In this document: positions 31,609 through 34,206 of the stretch, piece by piece
How the letters are laid out: every line of letters starts with the position of its first letter
How positions within the stretch are numbered: the stretch's first letter is position 1
From: Uruburuella suis
Lineage (GTDB): Bacteria; Pseudomonadota; Gammaproteobacteria; Burkholderiales; Neisseriaceae
DNA: 34,206 nucleotides
Assembly (NCBI RefSeq): GCF_004341385.1
Contig: NZ_SLXE01000028.1
Span: 1 to 34,206, forward strand
Reading direction: 5' to 3'
Translations under genes and position numbers: made by a program
The notes under the pieces: generated by a model
Databases searched by the model: none
What the model saw: only the letters and a program-made list of their open reading frames with translations
Told to the model about the DNA's origin: nothing

Positions 31609-33667
31609 TGGCTTTCACCTCGTTACGGTAAACCGCCGGCACTTCTTTGGCAGTAGGCCATGCCACTTTACGGGCTTTCAGCGCCACGCGCAAGCCATAC
31701 ACGCCCACAATCACCACCACCGAGAGGAAAAGCACGGTGAGGCCGGAGTTAACATAATCGTTAAAGGCGATTTGGTGCATCTGCGCCACATCTTTGGCCG
31801 GTGCCAAAATTTCACCACGGGCGGCGGCGTCTTTAAATTTGGCAGCGTGTGCCAAAAAGCCGATTTTCGGGTTGGTGTGGAACAATTTTTGCAGGCTGGC
31901 GTAGCAGGTAACAAACAGCACCAACACCGCAGGCACCAAGGGCACCCACACATAGCGCTCTTTTTTCATCTTCACCAAAATCACGCTCACCATAATCAAG
32001 GCCACGCCGGCGAGCATTTGGTTGCCGATGCCAAACAGAGGCCAGAGCGAGTTGATGCCGCCCAAGGGATCGGTTACGCCGGTGTAGAGGAAATAGCCCC
32101 ACAAAGCCACGGCCAGGAAAGTGGCCGTCAGGTTGGCGGGCAGCGAATCGGTGTTGCCGAAAGGTTTGATGAAAATGCCGCCCAAATCTTGAATCATAAA
32201 GCGGGCCACGCGCGTGCCGGCATCCACGGCGGTGAGGATAAACAAGGCTTCAAACAAGAGCGCGAAGTGATACCAGAAAGCCATCATCGCTTCGCCCGGA
32301 ATCAGCTGGCTCATAATGTGCGCCATGCCCACGGCCAAGGTGGGTGCGCCGCCGGCGCGGGAAAGAATGGTGTTTTCACCCACGGCATCAGCGGTGTGCA
32401 AGAGCGTGGCCGCATCAATCGGGAAGCCCATTTGGGTAACCACTTGCGCTGCCTGCACGGCATCGGTGCCGATAAGGGCGGTGGGGCTGTTCATGGCGAA
32501 ATAAATGCCCGGGTCGAGCACAGAGGCCGCTGCCAGCGCCATGATGGCCACGAAGCTTTCCATCAGCATGCCGCCGTAGCCGATCATGCGCACATGGGTT
32601 TCGTTTTCAATCATTTTCGGGGTGGTGCCTGAAGAAATCAGCGCATGGAAGCCCGACACCGCGCCACAGGCGATGGTGATAAACAGGAAGGGGAACAGGC
32701 TGCCTGAGAACACGGGGCCGGTGCCGTCGATAAATTTGGTCACCGCGGGCATTTCCAGCGCCGGGCTCACCACGATGATGCCGATGGCCAAGCCGATGAT
32801 GGTGCCGATTTTCAGGAAGGTAGACAAATAATCGCGCGGGGTGAGCAAGAGCCACACCGGCAACACCGCGGCCACGAAACCATAAATCATAATGGCCCAA
32901 GTGAGCTGCACGCCGGTGAGGTCAAACCAATGGGCGTATGAGCTGTTGGCCACGTTTTCGCCATACACAATCGCCAGCATCAGCAAAATAAAGCCGACAA
33001 TGGAAATTTCACCGATTTTGCCCGGGCGGATATAGCGGGTGTAGATGCCCATAAAGAGCGCAATCGGCATGGTGGCGGCAATGGTAAACGTGCCCCACGG
33101 GCTGTGGGTGAGTGCTTTAACCACAATCAGCGCCAACACGGCCATGATGATCACCATAATCATCAAAATGCCTACCGAAGCGATAATGCCGGCGGTGGTG
33201 CCCAGCTCCTGCTTCACGATGTCGCCCAAAGAGCGGCCGTCGCGGCGCATCGAGATAAAGAGCACCATCATGTCTTGCACGGCACCGGCAAACACCACGC
33301 CGAAAATAATCCACAAAGTGCCGGGCAGATAACCCATTTGCGCGGCCAGCACAGGGCCCACCAAGGGGCCGGCGCCGGCAATGGCGGCAAAGTGGTGGCC
33401 AAACAGCACGCCTTTGTGCGTGGGCACATAATCGAGGCCGTCGTTATGGCGCTCGGCGGGCGTGAGGCGGTTGGCGTCGAGCTCCATCACCTGATTGGCG
33501 ATAAAGAGGCTGTAGAAGCGATAGGCAATGCAATATACGGAAATGGCGGCCACCACCATCCATACGGCGCTTACCTGCTCGCCCCTGCTCATGGCCAAGG
33601 TGGTGAAGGCGGCTAAGCCGACCAGCACCACGATGCCCCAAAGCAGAAACGTTTTTATGTGTTTCAT
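31598..33667 (-). CDS. cstA: Carbon starvation protein CstA (peptide/pyruvate transporter)
   Basis: A 689-residue inner-membrane protein with many helices (about 16-18), of the CstA/BtsT family that carries pyruvate or peptides. Typical features: RFYSLFIANQVMELDANRLT near the start, then KGVLFGHHFAAIAGAGPLVGPV, and further on SGTTPKMIENETHVRMIGYG. AAGGA precedes the ATG. The gene shares an operon with ybdD. Whether the substrate is pyruvate or peptides cannot be told by eye. The leader contains an unusual hairpin. Confidence 0.93.
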   Translation of the reverse strand: MKHIKTFLLWGIVVLVGLAAFTTLAMSRGEQVSAVWMVVAAISVYCIAYRFYSLFIANQVMELDANRLTPAERHNDGLDYVPTHKGVLFGHHFAAIAGAGPLVGPVLAAQMGYLPGTLWIIFGVVFAGAVQDMMVLFISMRRDGRSLGDIVKQELGTTAGIIASVGILMIMVIIMAVLALIVVKALTHSPWGTFTIAATMPIALFMGIYTRYIRPGKIGEISIVGFILLMLAIVYGENVANSSYAHWFDLTGVQLTWAIMIYGFVAAVLPVWLLLTPRDYLSTFLKIGTIIGLAIGIIVVSPALEMPAVTKFIDGTGPVFSGSLFPFLFITIACGAVSGFHALISSGTTPKMIENETHVRMIGYGGMLMESFVAIMALAAASVLDPGIYFAMNSPTALIGTDAVQAAQVVTQMGFPIDAATLLHTADAVGENTILSRAGGAPTLAVGMAHIMSQLIPGEAMMAFWYHFALLFEALFILTAVDAGTRVARFMIQDLGGIFIKPFGNTDSLPANLTATFLAVALWGYFLYTGVTDPLGGINSLWPLFGIGNQMLAGVALIMVSVILVKMKKERYVWVPLVPAVLVLFVTCYASLQKLFHTNPKIGFLAHAAKFKDAAARGEILAPAKDVAQMHQIAFNDYVNSGLTVLFLSVVVIVGVYGLRVALKARKVAWPTAKEVPAVYRNEVKANEP

Positions 33668-33711
33668 GGCGTATCCTTAAATGAGATAAGTTGAGGTTAG
33701 GGAAATTATTG

Positions 33712-33741
33712 ACACACAAAGCCGCTCGGGCATTTGTGTGT
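33712..33741. terminator. Hairpin in the cstA leader
   Basis: ACACACAAAGCC, loop GCTCG, GGC-A-TTTGTGTGT: a 12-bp stem with one bulge, followed on the plus strand by AGTTTTTT. In the cstA direction it is a 5'-leader hairpin about 45 bases before the ATG; in the other direction it has the form of a terminator. Confidence 0.5.
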
Positions 33742-34037
33742 AGTTTTTTGTAGCTTTTGAATCGCTGCGCAAGGTTAACATATTTACACAAAAGTGAATA
33801 TGCCGTTAATAAGGTAATTCTTTTGATTCTTGAGTCAAGTCAAGAAAGATGAAAGGCCGTCTGAAAACAGGTGATTAGCGTTGATGCAAACATATCGTTC
33901 ACAAGGAAATAATAAAGATAAATAAGCTGGATATTCAAAGGCTTGTATTGCATTTGCAAACAGCATATGTTTACAGCATTTCGGCTTGCCTGGTGCGACC
34001 CGGTGCAAGTGTTGCATTTTCAACCTCAGGCCGTCTG

Positions 34038-34113
34038 ATACCGATTCAAAAAAGTAAGCTAATACCAATTCGAAAAAATAAGATAACAAGGCGGCGAGCC
34101 GAAGACAGTACAC
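34038..34113. repeat. Correia-related element with doubled end
   Basis: Two imperfect tandem 24-mers (ATACCGATTCAAAAAAGTAA at 34038 and ATACCAATTCGAAAAAATAA at 34062; 20 of 24 positions equal over the full unit) are followed by TAACAAGGCGGCGAGCCG and GACAGTACA, the classical Correia interior. The first 24-mer matches the right end of the 9167-9267 element at 21 of 24 positions. The other end of the element is not found. Confidence 0.6.
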
Positions 34114-34169
34114 CTATAGATTCGGCAATTAAATATTGAAATTTCAACATTAATCCCCATTTCTCCCCA

Positions 34170-34206
34170 ATGGAAAAAGAAGACGGAAGAAAACTTGCAG
34201 CCGAAG
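34170..34206 (+). CDS. Possible start of a transposase gene (cut by window end)
   Basis: Twelve codons, MEKEDGRKLAAE, run to the window edge without a stop. The K-E-D-x-R-K-L start resembles the N-terminus of some IS630-type or related helix-turn-helix transposases, from memory. No good ribosome binding site is visible. The nearby Correia-related repeat would fit a mobile element boundary. This is only a lead. Confidence 0.3.
   Translation, partial: MEKEDGRKLAAE

Larger units (their letters stand above)
33668..34206. other. AT-rich right edge with repeats
   Basis: Holds the cstA leader hairpin (33712-33741), a DUS (33854-33865), a variant DUS ending in GAT (34027-34038), the Correia-related repeat (34038-34113), and a possible transposase start at 34170. 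Between 33870 and 34025 I see nothing recognisable. Confidence 0.6.

Overview
The window is a housekeeping stretch of a Neisseriaceae chromosome, most likely a commensal Neisseria. The main evidence is roughly 40 copies (counted by eye) of the 12-mer AGGCCGTCTGAA, the AG form of the Neisseria DNA uptake sequence (DUS), mostly between genes and often as inverted pairs that form transcription terminators. Protein content agrees: a HmbR-type haemoglobin receptor beside a HemO-type haem oxygenase, both very close to the meningococcal proteins as I remember them. Species cannot be fixed from this window.

Layout. 0.3-3.9 kb (minus strand): Fe-S cluster operon iscR-iscS-iscU-[zinc-finger protein]-[HhH-like protein]-iscA-hscB, with a probable IscR-controlled promoter. 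4.2-5.7 kb: cardiolipin synthase. 5.7-9.5 kb: a haem-iron island, hmbR (Fur box and G7 tract in its leader) and hemO, surrounded by four miniature repeat elements of three families. 9.5-14.6 kb: glyoxalase I, the proton-pumping transhydrogenase pntAB, and a MocR-type regulator. 14.8-19.2 kb: ccoG-ccoH (cbb3 oxidase assembly, with a possible FNR site) and the malic enzyme/phosphotransacetylase-like fusion maeB. 19.6-25.4 kb: rarA, a sugar/maltose acetyltransferase, a small lipoprotein, thrC and msbA. 25.4-29.4 kb: fpr, lysO, a GlpR-like regulator, a small secreted protein and an isoprenylcysteine-methyltransferase-like membrane protein. 29.5-33.7 kb (minus strand): aromatic aminotransferase, an AT-rich orphan membrane protein, and ybdD-cstA. 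The last 500 bases hold a Correia-related repeat and what may be the first codons of a transposase.

How the genes fit together. Iron is one theme: HmbR imports haem, HemO releases its iron, and the isc genes build clusters used by proteins such as CcoG and IscR. Redox balance is another: PntAB, MaeB and Fpr all handle NADPH.

The least ordinary content is the repeat structure. Four copies of a roughly 150-bp element have Correia-style TATAGTG ends but different inner arms. Two copies of a second family share the Correia core ACAAGGCGGCGAGCC. One 163-bp element has 23-bp TAGGGTCTGTTCAC ends. I found no CRISPR array, tRNA, rRNA, prophage or complete insertion sequence. I did not find a clearly new multi-gene system; the best candidates for follow-up are the repeat families and the two extra small proteins inside the isc operon.
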